Below are positions 44,782 to 53,629 of a DNA stretch of 64,000 bases, piece after piece (positions within the stretch are counted from its first letter, which is position 1; every line of letters begins with the position of its first letter). Source of the stretch: JAHEYG01 sp040403535 (lineage in GTDB: Bacteria > Bacteroidota > Bacteroidia > B-17B0 > Aurantibacillaceae); contig JBBAKL010000007.1 in assembly GCA_040403535.1 (NCBI GenBank), forward strand, positions 1 through 64,000, written 5' to 3'. A program made the position numbers and the translations under genes. The notes beneath the pieces were generated by a model, which worked only from the letters and a program-made list of their open reading frames with translations, did not search any database and was not told where the DNA came from.

Positions 44782-46321
44782 ATGAAATTAAACATCTGCT
44801 TAAAAAACTTACCCAAGCAGCCTCAAAGGTTAGTTTGTGTTCGGCACTGGCCATATCCGGCCTGAGTACCGCGCAAAAAACTTACACCTTAACCAACGCG
44901 GGCGCAACCGGAAGTTTTAGGGCCAACTCAAACACAAATTAATGCGGCTTAACTAAGCACTAATCTTTCGGGATCTGTTCAGGTACAACACCATATTTAA
45001 TTGCAGGCGGCGGCGGTTATATCGGCTGCCCGGGCGGAGAAGATTATTTAAACACTCCAATCTCAACATGGGATTCCGGTGGTGGTGGTGCTTTGTATTG
45101 GGCACCACTTGACACAAATGTAACTAATTTAGGCATAAACGGAGATCACGGAAAAATAATTATCACTCAATTGTTTTCTGCTGCTATTACTCAAACAGCC
45201 TCTATTTTATGTAACGGTTTAAGTACCGCGGCACTAACCTCTAATGTTTCCGGTGGTTTAGCGCCTTAAACCTATACGTGGCTTCCAGGCGGAGGAAAAT
45301 GCTTCTTCAGCAACCGGATTATTGGCAGGTGTTTATACGCTAACGGTTAAAGACGCCAACAAATTTCTTACTACAAACGTTTACAGTTACCCAACCATTA
45401 GCTATTAATTCTATCAACACACAAACCAACAACACTTGTTTTGGTAGCAATAATGCTGCGGCAAGCGTATCAGTAACAGGCGGAACAGGTTCTTATACCT
45501 ATACCTGGTCTCCTTCCGGGGGAACAACTTCAATCGCTACAGGTTTATCGGCAGGCGGATATACTGTTAATGTTAAAGATGCCAATAATTGCTCTTACAC
45601 AAGAACCTTTAACATCACACAACCATTACCAGTTGTAGTTACTGCAACAGCTAATAATTCGTCAGTTTGTGAAGGGGGAACTGTTACGTTAACTGCCGGT
45701 GGCGCATCTACATACACAATTTCAGGAGGAAACGCGGCGGTGAGTCCAACAGCTACAAGCTCTTATTCTTTTACAGGAACTTCTTCTAATGGATGTGTTT
45801 CTGCAAACGCGGCTGTTGCAACAGTAATGGTTAATGCATTACCAACACTTATATTAACCGTAGCAAAAGATACTGCATGTATAAATGAGGCGAACGTTAC
45901 TTTAAACGGTTTACCGTCGGGCGGCGTTTACTCCGGTACTAACGTAACCGGAAATGCGTTTGCTCCAACTAGATTAGGCACCTTTACACTTAGTTATTCC
46001 TATACCAATCCCGCTACGGGATGCTTTAACACAAGATCATTTAATGTGTTAGTTGATCCATGTGCGGGTGTTGTTGAGTTGAATTCTGCTTTAGGAATTT
46101 CAGTATTCCCGAACCCAAGTAATGATATCGTTAATTTAACGGTTTCTCAGGGTGAAATCGAAGCGGTTACACTTTACGACATGACCAGAAGAATTATATT
46201 TACGCGATCAGTCACATCTGAAAAAGCTGTTCTCGATTTATCGGATTTAGCAAGTGGTTTATATAATGTTAATGTAGTTTCGGGTTCCAATTCCGGATTA
46301 ATTAAAGTAGTAAAGAACTAA
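44782..46321 (+). pseudogene. Decayed T9SS adhesin-like protein with SprB-type repeats
   Basis: The start ATG (44782) leads to a signal peptide only if one A is added to the run at 44802-44807 (then KKLTQAASKVSLCSALAI). A Gly-rich N-terminal region follows (LIAGGGGYIGCPGGEDYLN), with stops at about 44938 and 45267-45269, an extra A near 45296, and another shift near 45370. Two SprB-like repeats can be read: GLxP-TYTWLPGGG..ATGLLAGVYTLTVKDAN, and SVSVTGGTGSYTYTWSPSGG followed by AGGYTVNVKDANNC. The last part, open through the end at 46321, holds an Ig-like segment and a complete T9SS sorting domain (ISVFPNPSNDIVNLTV). At least five lesions are present. It was once probably a surface adhesin of the SprB-repeat kind; the frames seen here cannot make the full protein. 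Confidence 0.82.
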
Positions 46322-46343
46322 TTGTACAATTCCTGATTTTAAA

Positions 46344-46373
46344 AGGCTGCTTCAAATCGAAGCGGCCTTTTTA
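46344..46373 (+). terminator. Intrinsic terminator after the SprB-repeat pseudogene
   Basis: AGGCTGCTTC (46344-46353) pairs with GAAGCGGCCT (46359-46368) over 10 positions with one G-T wobble, followed by TTTTATT. It isolates the pseudogene from the cluster downstream. Confidence 0.8.
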
Positions 46374-46482
46374 TTGCTTTAATTTATAAGAATAAGTTTT
46401 ACACCCAGCCCTTTTGCATATCTACACACGTTAACCATACAATTTTTGGCACGAAATATGCTGTAAAAGTCGCGCACCGCTA

Positions 46483-46513
46483 TTTGTTAATACAGCAGAA
46501 TGAAGTATCTTTA
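46483..46513 (+). promoter_or_regulatory. Putative promoter of the YceI / SBBP / OmpA cluster
   Basis: TTTG (46483-46486), exactly 19 bases, then TATCTTTA (46506-46513). This is the Bacteroidota -33/-7 layout (TTTG, about 19 bases, TAnnTTTG) with one mismatch, the best two-part match in the window. It lies 18 bases before the first ATG of the cluster. Confidence 0.6.
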
Positions 46514-46531
46514 TTTTAATTAATAAAAAAC

Positions 46532-47353
46532 ATGAAATTTAATACCCTGAAATTTTCGGGACTCTTTCTTTTAGTGATGTTAGGTCTTGTTATCGGTTGT
46601 AAAAAAACCGATACTGTAACACCTCACAATGAAACTCCGGTTACAGGAACGGGTTTGGTAGATTTTTCCTGGACTTTTGATAAAGCACATAGCAATGTTA
46701 ACTGGGAATCGAAGTATTTAAATTATTCTTCCGGTATGCTAACAGGGCGTTTTAATAATTTTAATTTCAATCCGAAATTTGTTTTTAACGAATCCGATTT
46801 AACTAAATGCAGTATTAATGCCTGGGTGCAATTATCGTCTATCGATTCGGGCGAACCCGGTCGTGATGGTCCGGGAAAATGTATTCGCAGTTACATGGGT
46901 GTTACTTATTTAGATACTTTAAAAACCGTAGTAAATCCAATCAGCGATTCGGCGTGGTTCAGAAGTACGAGTGTAAAAAAATCAGGTACAGGTTATGTAG
47001 TATTTGGTAATTTGCAATTTAACCGTTACCGAGCACCAAGCGGAAATCCCGACGGTACCCCAATTGTAAAGCCGGCTGTACTTTATTTGGTTTATAACGG
47101 CACGTCTGATTTTGATACTGATGGCGATAATGTTTTTGACCGATACCGCGCTTCATTTAGCGCACGCTTAACGTTTAAACGCTCCGATTTTATGGATACG
47201 CAATCAACTATACAATGGGTGCCGGTGCCATCGTTGGCCGACCAAACCGGAAATGTTGTTGCTGCCAATAACAAAACGTATGGGGTTTGGACAATGAATG
47301 TGGCTGATGAAATGAGCTTTAATTTTAACGCGCAGTTTTATAAAAACCATTAA
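46532..47353 (+). CDS. YceI-like lipoprotein
   Basis: This 273-residue protein has a lipoprotein signal (MKFNTLKFSGLFLLVMLGLVIGC), with Cys23 as the lipidation site. The body resembles the YceI lipocalin-like fold: WTFDKAHSNVNWESKYLNYS, MLTGRFNNFNF and later RLTFKRSDFM with the final NVADEMSFNFNAQF. YceI proteins bind isoprenoid or other hydrophobic ligands in the periplasm, by general family knowledge. The internal insertions make it longer than the usual 180-200 residues. It is first in a four-gene plus-strand cluster and is followed by a second lipoprotein 12 bases later. Confidence 0.8.
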   Translation: MKFNTLKFSGLFLLVMLGLVIGCKKTDTVTPHNETPVTGTGLVDFSWTFDKAHSNVNWESKYLNYSSGMLTGRFNNFNFNPKFVFNESDLTKCSINAWVQLSSIDSGEPGRDGPGKCIRSYMGVTYLDTLKTVVNPISDSAWFRSTSVKKSGTGYVVFGNLQFNRYRAPSGNPDGTPIVKPAVLYLVYNGTSDFDTDGDNVFDRYRASFSARLTFKRSDFMDTQSTIQWVPVPSLADQTGNVVAANNKTYGVWTMNVADEMSFNFNAQFYKNH

Positions 47354-47365
47354 CCAATTAAATTT

Positions 47366-47752
47366 ATGCGGCTAAAACTCACACAACTTTTTGGTTTACT
47401 AATACTGGTTTTTTTATCAGGAGCGTGCGAAAAAAAATCAGCAGGCCCGGGAGGGCATAATTCTGTAAGCGGCGGAATAACATTTAAAAACGGAGTTTCC
47501 GGAAATCAGGAAGGAGCACCTTATGCAAAAGTTTCCATTTCATATGGCACCGATCAACCAACAACCTCGTTTGATCAAACTGTTTTAACTGATGCAAGTG
47601 GTAGATACAGTATTGACGGTTTAACACCGGGACATTATTTTGTAAAAGCAGAATATTCCGATTCGCACGGTTTTAAATACACAAGCGCCGGCACAGGAAT
47701 AACATTTGAGAATAAAGAAAGAAATATTGAAGTGAATTTAGTACTGGAATAA
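47366..47752 (+). CDS. Small lipoprotein with a carboxypeptidase-regulatory-like fold
   Basis: The 128-residue protein starts with a lipoprotein signal (lipobox LSGAC, Cys21). The mature part looks like a single transthyretin-type beta-sandwich: APYAKVSISYG, TVLTDASGRYSIDGLTPGHYFVKAEY, the DASGxYxxxGLxPGxY pattern of carboxypeptidase regulatory-like domains. Enzymatic parts are absent. It lies between the YceI-like lipoprotein and the SBBP protein and is likely in the same transcript. Confidence 0.75.
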   Translation: MRLKLTQLFGLLILVFLSGACEKKSAGPGGHNSVSGGITFKNGVSGNQEGAPYAKVSISYGTDQPTTSFDQTVLTDASGRYSIDGLTPGHYFVKAEYSDSHGFKYTSAGTGITFENKERNIEVNLVLE

Positions 47753-47768
47753 AATTAAACAATAACAC

Positions 47769-49439
47769 ATGAAAAAAACTTTACACGCAACAATTACTTT
47801 ACTGGCATTATCAGCAACGCTTTTGCTTAGCAAGGCAAATGCCCAAACGGTATCCTGGCAATGGGCATCAGGGGCCGGATCAACCGGAGGAGAAATGGTA
47901 ATGGGAACAGCTTATGATGCAAATGGCTATTTGTATACGGTTGGCTGGTATTCGAGTGCCAGCATAACATTTGGAAGCATAACTCTTACAAATCCCGGAA
48001 ATTTTACAGCAGATATTTTTGTTGTGAAATACGACCCGGCAGGAAATGTGATATGGGCAAAATCCTATGGGGGAACAGACGGTGATTTAGGAAATGGAAT
48101 TACGGTGGATGCCAGCGGTAATGTATACATTACAGGTTGGTATACCAGCGCAAATTTAACAATGGGTTCACATACCGTTACCAACACTTCAACAGGAAAT
48201 AGTGAAATATTTATTGCAAAAATAAATTCGGCCGGAACAACACAATGGTTAAAAAGCGTTGGAGGAACCACGAATGAAAGGGGATACGGCATTACGTGTG
48301 ACGCAAGCGGAAACGTATTTGTCACCGGAGGGTTTGGAAGCCCTTCTGTTAATTTTGGTTCAGGTAGTTTAACTAACAGCGGAACATCTACGCAAGACTT
48401 TTTTATTGCTAAATACGATGCGGCCGGAACATCCTTATGGGCTAAAAGCGCAGGAGGTACTTCTTCAGAAATGGGTTATAGTGCAGCCTGCGATTCGTTG
48501 GGTAATGTTTATGTTACGGGTGTTTTTTCAAGCGCTTCTGTAAATTTTGGCAGCGGCGCTGTTTCAAACGCCGCAACAGGAACTCAAGATATTTTTGTCG
48601 TAAAGTATAACGGTTCCGGTACTGCGGCATGGGCAGCGCGCGCCGGAGGAAGTCAGGATGATTTTGGAAATGCTATTGCTGTTAAAGGAACGGGTGTTTA
48701 TGTTACCGGAGGATTTAATAGTACGTCACTTTTATTTGGAAGTACAACACTCACCAATGCTATGGCAGGAACCAGCGATATTTTTGTGGCTAGGTACGAT
48801 TTAAGTGGCGCTTCCGTGTGGGCACGCAAATCGGGAGGCGCAGATTCGGAAGCAGGAAACGGTATTGCGGCCGATTCTGCCGGAAACATTTATTTAACCG
48901 GTTATTTTATTAGCAGCAGTATAAGCTTTGGCAGCATAACAATAAATGACTTTTCAGTAGGTTACCGAGATCTGTATGTAGCGTCGTATAATAATGCCGG
49001 TACACCACTATGGGCAACAGCGGTAGGCAGCACTTATGATGAAACATCAAACGCTATATCAGTGGGTGCATCCAGCGCGCATGTTTATATTGGCGGAACA
49101 TTTAACAGCGGCGTGGTTTCCTTTGGCGCGCATAATGTTTTAAAAGGATGTGGCGATGATGTGTTTGTTGCCAAATTACAAGGACCTCTTGTTGGTATTA
49201 ATGAAGTTTATTTAAATGATCAATTATCATTATATCCAAATCCTAATACGGGTAAATTTAAAGTAGATGGCGAAGGTCAAATAATCTTTTACAACCTATT
49301 AGGAGAACAGGTTTATAATGAAAAGTTAAATTCAGAAAGCAACACAATTGATTTAAGCGCGCAGTCTAAAGGAGTTTATACTTACAAAGTGATAAGTTCA
49401 AATAAGCAAACGTATACCGGAAGAGTAGTGGTGCAGTAA
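47769..49439 (+). CDS. T9SS-secreted SBBP beta-propeller repeat protein
   Basis: The 556-residue protein has a signal peptide (MKKTLHATITLLALSATLLL..NAQ) and about eight SBBP repeats, each near 50 residues, with the pattern DxxGNVYxTGxFxSxxxxFGxxxLTNxGxxDxFVAKYDxxGxxxWA. Examples are DASGNVYITGWYTSANLTMG and DSLGNVYVTGVFSSASVNFG. The C-terminus is a T9SS type A sorting domain (LSLYPNPNTGKFKV, VYTYKVISSNKQTYTGR). A surface-exposed propeller; ligand unknown. It follows the small lipoprotein by 16 bases and precedes the OmpA gene by 4 to 16 bases. Confidence 0.9.
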   Translation: MKKTLHATITLLALSATLLLSKANAQTVSWQWASGAGSTGGEMVMGTAYDANGYLYTVGWYSSASITFGSITLTNPGNFTADIFVVKYDPAGNVIWAKSYGGTDGDLGNGITVDASGNVYITGWYTSANLTMGSHTVTNTSTGNSEIFIAKINSAGTTQWLKSVGGTTNERGYGITCDASGNVFVTGGFGSPSVNFGSGSLTNSGTSTQDFFIAKYDAAGTSLWAKSAGGTSSEMGYSAACDSLGNVYVTGVFSSASVNFGSGAVSNAATGTQDIFVVKYNGSGTAAWAARAGGSQDDFGNAIAVKGTGVYVTGGFNSTSLLFGSTTLTNAMAGTSDIFVARYDLSGASVWARKSGGADSEAGNGIAADSAGNIYLTGYFISSSISFGSITINDFSVGYRDLYVASYNNAGTPLWATAVGSTYDETSNAISVGASSAHVYIGGTFNSGVVSFGAHNVLKGCGDDVFVAKLQGPLVGINEVYLNDQLSLYPNPNTGKFKVDGEGQIIFYNLLGEQVYNEKLNSESNTIDLSAQSKGVYTYKVISSNKQTYTGRVVVQ

Positions 49440-49455
49440 CATCTTGCGGCGGCTT

Positions 49456-50652
49456 ATGCATCGTATAAAGATTTTTTTTAAAACGCTTATTGTTATTGCA
49501 GCGACATGCTTGACTCAAAAAAGTGTTGCGCAAAACTTTATTCCCGATTCTAGCTTCGAGGCTAACAGTAATGTTCCGATATTACTTTCTTCCATTGGCT
49601 TAAACGCTTCTTGGAGTGCGCCAACCTGGGGAACAACCGATTTGTTTTGTGAATGCGGTAAAAAGCTAAAAGAAAAATCGGAGGCGCAGGTTCCAATTAA
49701 TCCGTTCGGAACGCAAAAAGCCAACACAGGAAAGTGTTATGCCGGTTTTTATTTGTTTTCACATGCAGATTACCGCGAGTATTTAATTACACAATTAAAC
49801 TCTCCGTTAAACGGCGGCACCAAATACGAACTAAGTTTTTGGTTAAGTCTCGCAGATTATTCACGGGCTGCTATTTTTAGAATGGGTGCTGTTTTTTTAA
49901 ACGCAAAACCCACTTATACATCCAGTGAAGTGATACGAAATTTGAAACCGAAATACATTCCTTTAAAAAATCAGTTGGGTAACGATACCGTAAACTGGCA
50001 TTATATTACGATGGAGTATGACGCACAAGGCGGAGAGCAATATTTGTTATTAGGCAGTTTTGATATTTATGATTATGAAGAAACCGATGTAAAAGCGCCA
50101 AAGCATGTACGTACCAAAATAAATCAGCGTACCAATCGCGATGCGTATTATTACATTGATGATGTAAGTTTGCATCAGATGCCTGAACCGGTGGCGCCAA
50201 AGTGGGATACAATTGTAGCGCCGGTAGTAGATACGATACGACAAGCTTCTGTACCTGTTGCAAATTTTGGAAACGATACTACTAAGCCCATCATCGAAGT
50301 GCTGGTTGACAAAACATTTATTTTAAAAAACATTTTATTTGAAACCAACAGAGCTGTGTTATTGCCTTCGTCGTATACAGAGCTTGATGCTTTTGCAGTC
50401 TATCTGGTAAAGAACCCTCAAATTTATATTGAGATTGGTGGACATACCGATAATACCGGTAGTGAAGAAAAAAACAAAACTCTCTCGGAAAAGCGGGCAA
50501 ACGCTGTTGCCGATTATTTGGTTACCAAAGGTGTTGAATTAATGCGTGTCACTTACAAAGGTTACGGCAGCACCAAGCCAATTGCCGATAACGGCACCGA
50601 CGAAGGTAAAAAGCAAAACCGACGAGTAGAGTTTACAGTGGTGAAGAAGTAG
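49456..50652 (+). CDS. OmpA-family protein with an N-terminal carbohydrate-binding-like domain
   Basis: Start chosen at the ATG 49456 (398 residues); a TTG at 49444 would add four residues and is less likely. A signal peptide ends at KSVAQ. Residues about 25-250 look like a galactose-binding-type jelly roll (FIPDSSFEANSNVP, KYELSFWLSLADYSRA, YYYIDDVSLHQM), seen in other Bacteroidota OmpA proteins. The C-terminal OmpA domain (about 285-398) has NILFETNRAVLLPSS, IGGHTDNTGSEEKN, SEKRANAVADYL and KQNRRVEFTV. It should anchor to peptidoglycan, with the N-terminal domain presented elsewhere in the envelope. Last gene of the YceI-SBBP cluster. Confidence 0.87.
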   Translation: MHRIKIFFKTLIVIAATCLTQKSVAQNFIPDSSFEANSNVPILLSSIGLNASWSAPTWGTTDLFCECGKKLKEKSEAQVPINPFGTQKANTGKCYAGFYLFSHADYREYLITQLNSPLNGGTKYELSFWLSLADYSRAAIFRMGAVFLNAKPTYTSSEVIRNLKPKYIPLKNQLGNDTVNWHYITMEYDAQGGEQYLLLGSFDIYDYEETDVKAPKHVRTKINQRTNRDAYYYIDDVSLHQMPEPVAPKWDTIVAPVVDTIRQASVPVANFGNDTTKPIIEVLVDKTFILKNILFETNRAVLLPSSYTELDAFAVYLVKNPQIYIEIGGHTDNTGSEEKNKTLSEKRANAVADYLVTKGVELMRVTYKGYGSTKPIADNGTDEGKKQNRRVEFTVVKK

Positions 50653-50770
50653 GGTTTAAAATAATTTGAGTGTGGGAGCTTGTTTTTCTACAACTTATTC
50701 CTGTGAATATTTTAATTAGCATTTCAAATCGCAAAAACGGGTTAGCTACTGTTATATGCCTTTTATTTTT

Positions 50771-51184
50771 TTATTTACTCTCTGTATATTTTTTAAAATT
50801 ATTTAAAATGGCTTGCCATCCATTTCTTTGTAATTCTATAGGGTTTTCATTTTCCGGATCAAATGTTATAATTACTTCTGTTTCTCCGTTAAGATCTACA
50901 AGCGACACATTTACTTTTCTTCCTGCAAACTCATAAGCAAAGTTACTTCCTTCATCTAATTCTGTATATATTGCAACATAGTCAAATCCGAAACTGCCGT
51001 CTTTTGATTCCATTCGCGCAAAGTATTTCCCGCCTATTTTCATATCGTTCGATGCAGCCGGACAATGCCAACTTGGATCGGCAAAATTCCATTTCGTTAT
51101 ATGATTGGGATTTGTATAATAATCCCATACTCTTTGCTTAGATGCTAATACGAGAGTTTTTACAGTAATTTTTTCAGTTATCAT
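50771..51184 (-). CDS. SRPBCC-domain protein (AHSA1-like)
   Basis: This 137-residue protein has the START-like SRPBCC fold signature of AHSA1-type proteins: ASKQRVWDYYTNPNHITKW near the N-terminus, KIGGKYFARMESKDGSFGFDYV, and a C-terminal helix QRNGWQAILNNFKKYTE. No signal peptide. Members bind small hydrophobic ligands; none can be specified here. It is an isolated gene, convergent with the OmpA gene. Confidence 0.82.
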   Translation of the reverse strand: MITEKITVKTLVLASKQRVWDYYTNPNHITKWNFADPSWHCPAASNDMKIGGKYFARMESKDGSFGFDYVAIYTELDEGSNFAYEFAGRKVNVSLVDLNGETEVIITFDPENENPIELQRNGWQAILNNFKKYTESK

Positions 51185-51259
51185 ATAAATTATTTAGGGA
51201 AAATATTTATGAAGTTGCTTATAACTCTATTATAAATGTAGTGAGTTTGTAATTATAAA

Positions 51260-52381
51260 TTACCGTTTATTAATGAGCTCATTGGTCTTTAACAACAAGT
51301 CCATAAAAATAATTTTAGCATTGCCATTACGCTCGATGTAGTAACAGTTGCTGTTAAATTCTTCCACCAAAGTTTCGTAATTACGTTGGGTAATGAAGGG
51401 CGCAAATTTTTCTAAAAATTGTTTTTCGTTTCCGCTTAAGCGCACTAAGTCGCGCGAGCCAAAATTGTACATTAAACAATCCCTGAAAATTTCTAAACCG
51501 TATTGTAAAAATTGTTTTTGCTTTTCGCGTCCGGTTGCCGCGTTTTGGTCAATCCACTGCAGGGCTTTTTCGCAATCAAATTTTAAAGCCAGACGCATGA
51601 ATGACTGGAAGTGTTGTAAAAAGGAGAGTTGCTCGTCGCTTTGCGTGAGTAATTTAAGAGCTTCATTAAAATTGCCATCGCACAAAAAAGAAGCTTGCGC
51701 GGCATTATCTTCGGTAACACCAAATTTTTTTACTAATCCCTCTTTAATTTCTTTTTCGGTTAATCTTAAAAACGGTATTTGTTGTACACGCGATATAATG
51801 GTAGCTAATAATTGATCGGGGTTATTGCACACCATTAAAAATATGGTTTGCTCAGGCGGTTCTTCCAATACTTTTAATAATTTGTTGGCCGCTTCTACGT
51901 TCATTTTTTCAGGCTGCCAAATGACCATTACTTTATACAAACCTTCGTAGCTGGTGTAACTTAATTCGCGGATAATGTTACCGCTTTCCTCCACCGGAAT
52001 AATGGGCTGTTTATTCTCTGCGTCTAAACTATCAAACCAGTCGTTTAAACTTAAGTAAGGATTTTGTAAAAACTCTTCTCTGAATTCTTTAATTAAATCG
52101 GCACTGCTTTTTACGTCTTTCGATTTAGCAATAGGGAATACAAAGTGCAAATCGGGGTGTACCAGTTTACTTGTTTTCTGACACGATGGGCATTCGCCAC
52201 AGGCATCATCATTTTTTTTATTGCTGCAAAACAGAAACTGTGCAAAGGCAACTGCCGCTGCTAAATTTCCGCTGCCTTCCAATCCGGTAAATAATAGCGC
52301 GTGCGGCAAACGGTTTTCGTGAACCATTTTTAGCAGACGGCCTTTTACTTCTTGTTGTCCGACTATTTCGTTTAGCAGCAT
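51260..52381 (-). CDS. holB: DNA polymerase III subunit delta'
   Basis: This clamp-loader subunit helps place the sliding clamp on DNA. The ATG at 52381 is chosen (373 residues, MLLNEIVGQQEVKGRLL); an upstream ATG at 52429 adds 16 residues but lies above a -7 box at 52386-52393. Landmarks are the zinc-binding CGECPSCQKTSKLVHPDLH, the degenerate Walker A GLEGSGNLAAAVA without the lysine, consistent with non-hydrolytic delta', and KLLKVLEEPPEQTIFLMVCN with ATIISRVQQIPF as the sensor 1 region. It is followed upstream in the same strand by dprA, with a 7-base-pair hairpin between them. Confidence 0.93.
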   Translation of the reverse strand: MLLNEIVGQQEVKGRLLKMVHENRLPHALLFTGLEGSGNLAAAVAFAQFLFCSNKKNDDACGECPSCQKTSKLVHPDLHFVFPIAKSKDVKSSADLIKEFREEFLQNPYLSLNDWFDSLDAENKQPIIPVEESGNIIRELSYTSYEGLYKVMVIWQPEKMNVEAANKLLKVLEEPPEQTIFLMVCNNPDQLLATIISRVQQIPFLRLTEKEIKEGLVKKFGVTEDNAAQASFLCDGNFNEALKLLTQSDEQLSFLQHFQSFMRLALKFDCEKALQWIDQNAATGREKQKQFLQYGLEIFRDCLMYNFGSRDLVRLSGNEKQFLEKFAPFITQRNYETLVEEFNSNCYYIERNGNAKIIFMDLLLKTNELINKR

Positions 52382-52385
52382 AGAG

Positions 52386-52393
52386 CAAATATA
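52386..52393 (-). promoter_or_regulatory. Putative -7 box of holB
   Basis: The minus strand reads TATATTTG, an exact TAnnTTTG match, ending 4 bases before the chosen ATG at 52381. It supports that start and implies a leaderless message. Confidence 0.42.
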
Positions 52394-52438
52394 GGTTTTA
52401 GAAATGGATTTTAATAGTGATAATGCCAAACCGAGACA

Positions 52439-52459
52439 CCCTCTCTAGTTAGGAGAGGG
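52439..52459. repeat. Short hairpin between dprA and holB
   Basis: CCCTCTC (52439-52445) pairs with GAGAGGG (52453-52459) around TAGTTAG. There is no T run on either side. It resembles the small CT-rich hairpins that are dispersed in many Bacteroidota genomes; copy number cannot be judged from one window. Confidence 0.5.
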
Positions 52460-52462
52460 AAC

Positions 52463-53578
52463 TTACGCCACCAAACTATACATTTTCCCGGGTAGAGATC
52501 GAATGACATTGCTAAATTCTAGCTGTAGTAATAAGGCAGCAACTTTGCTTATAGGAAATCCCGATGCATAACTGATTTCGTCCATGTGAAGGGAAGATTT
52601 GTTTTTAAACACGTCCACAATTTTTTGTTCTTCCTCGTTTAAATTTAAAAGCAATGGTATTTGCGCTGTTTCTTTTTTCTTGTTCTTAGTTTCATTTTCC
52701 CAACTCATGAAATAAAACAAATCAGCAGCATTTTCCATAAGCGCCGCTTTGTTGGATTTGATAAAGCCGTTACATCCTTCACTCATGGCATCATTGGTAC
52801 GACCCGGATACGCAAACACATCTTTGTTATAACTATTGGCAATGGTGGCGGTAATTAAACTACCGCCATCGCGTTTGCTTTCCATTACTACCAAGGCATC
52901 ACACATACCGGCTACAATTCTGTTTCGCTTCGGAAAATTAACCGCATCCGGATTGGTTCCGCTTCTGAAATCGGTTAATATTCCGCCTTGTTTCATCATC
53001 TTTCGAGCTATGCTTTCATGTGTTTGCGGATACATGCGGTCGAGACCATGCGCTACTACGCCAACGGTATCTAAATTATTTTCAAGCGCCTTACGGTGTG
53101 CCAGAACGTCGATGCCGTAAGCCAATCCGCTTACAACTAATACGCCGCTTCCCTTTAAATCGTTAATTAATTTTTCGGTTTGCAGTCTCCCGTATTCGGT
53201 AGGCTGCCGGGTGCCTACAACAGCCACAATTTTTTCGGTGTTCAAATCAGCGTTTCCCTTGTAATATAAAAGCACAGGACTATCACTGCAAAACTTTAAG
53301 CGCTGAGGATATTTTTCGTTGGTAAAAAATAAAGCTTCAATCTTGTTGTCTTCAACAAAACGCATTTCTTTTTCAGCCAGATTTAAAACATGCTTTTGCG
53401 CCAATATAGAATTAGCAATAAGCTCACCTATACCGGGTATTTTTATAAGCTCCGATTTTTTGGCCCGGAAGATGTTTTGAGCGTTGCCACAATAAGCTAA
53501 AAGATTTTTAGCACTCACGTCTCCAACGCCTTCCAATAATGTTAATCCAATCTGGTACAATAAATCATTCTCCATCAT
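52463..53578 (-). CDS. dprA: DNA-processing protein DprA
   Basis: DprA loads RecA onto single-stranded DNA taken up by natural transformation. The 371-residue protein has a helix-hairpin-helix-like N-terminus (LLEGVGDVSAKNLLAYCGN, KIPGIGELIANS), the Rossmann-type core (VAVVGTRQPTEYG, VSGLAYGIDVLAHRKALE, NFPKRNRIVAGMCDALVV) and a C-terminal winged-helix-like end (LHMDEISYASGFPISKVAALL). The start is at 53578 or the following Met. Other competence genes are not in the window. Confidence 0.95.
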   Translation of the reverse strand: MMENDLLYQIGLTLLEGVGDVSAKNLLAYCGNAQNIFRAKKSELIKIPGIGELIANSILAQKHVLNLAEKEMRFVEDNKIEALFFTNEKYPQRLKFCSDSPVLLYYKGNADLNTEKIVAVVGTRQPTEYGRLQTEKLINDLKGSGVLVVSGLAYGIDVLAHRKALENNLDTVGVVAHGLDRMYPQTHESIARKMMKQGGILTDFRSGTNPDAVNFPKRNRIVAGMCDALVVMESKRDGGSLITATIANSYNKDVFAYPGRTNDAMSEGCNGFIKSNKAALMENAADLFYFMSWENETKNKKKETAQIPLLLNLNEEEQKIVDVFKNKSSLHMDEISYASGFPISKVAALLLQLEFSNVIRSLPGKMYSLVA

Positions 53579-53606
53579 TTGAATTAAAATAATTCTTTTT
53601 TATATT

Positions 53607-53622
53607 GTGCTAACCTTAGCAC
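53607..53622. promoter_or_regulatory. Palindromic operator candidate between dprA and the TonB receptor gene
   Basis: GTGCTAA-CC-TTAGCAC is a 7-base inverted repeat with a 2-base spacer, 7 bases before the TonB-receptor ATG and 28 bases from the dprA start. It lies where a repressor would control the receptor or both genes. No regulator is encoded nearby. Confidence 0.5.
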
Positions 53623-53629
53623 CTGAATA

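Noticed and set aside
52439..52459. Intrinsic terminator between dprA and holB
   Set aside because: The hairpin lacks a T run in either direction, so it was called a repeat instead.
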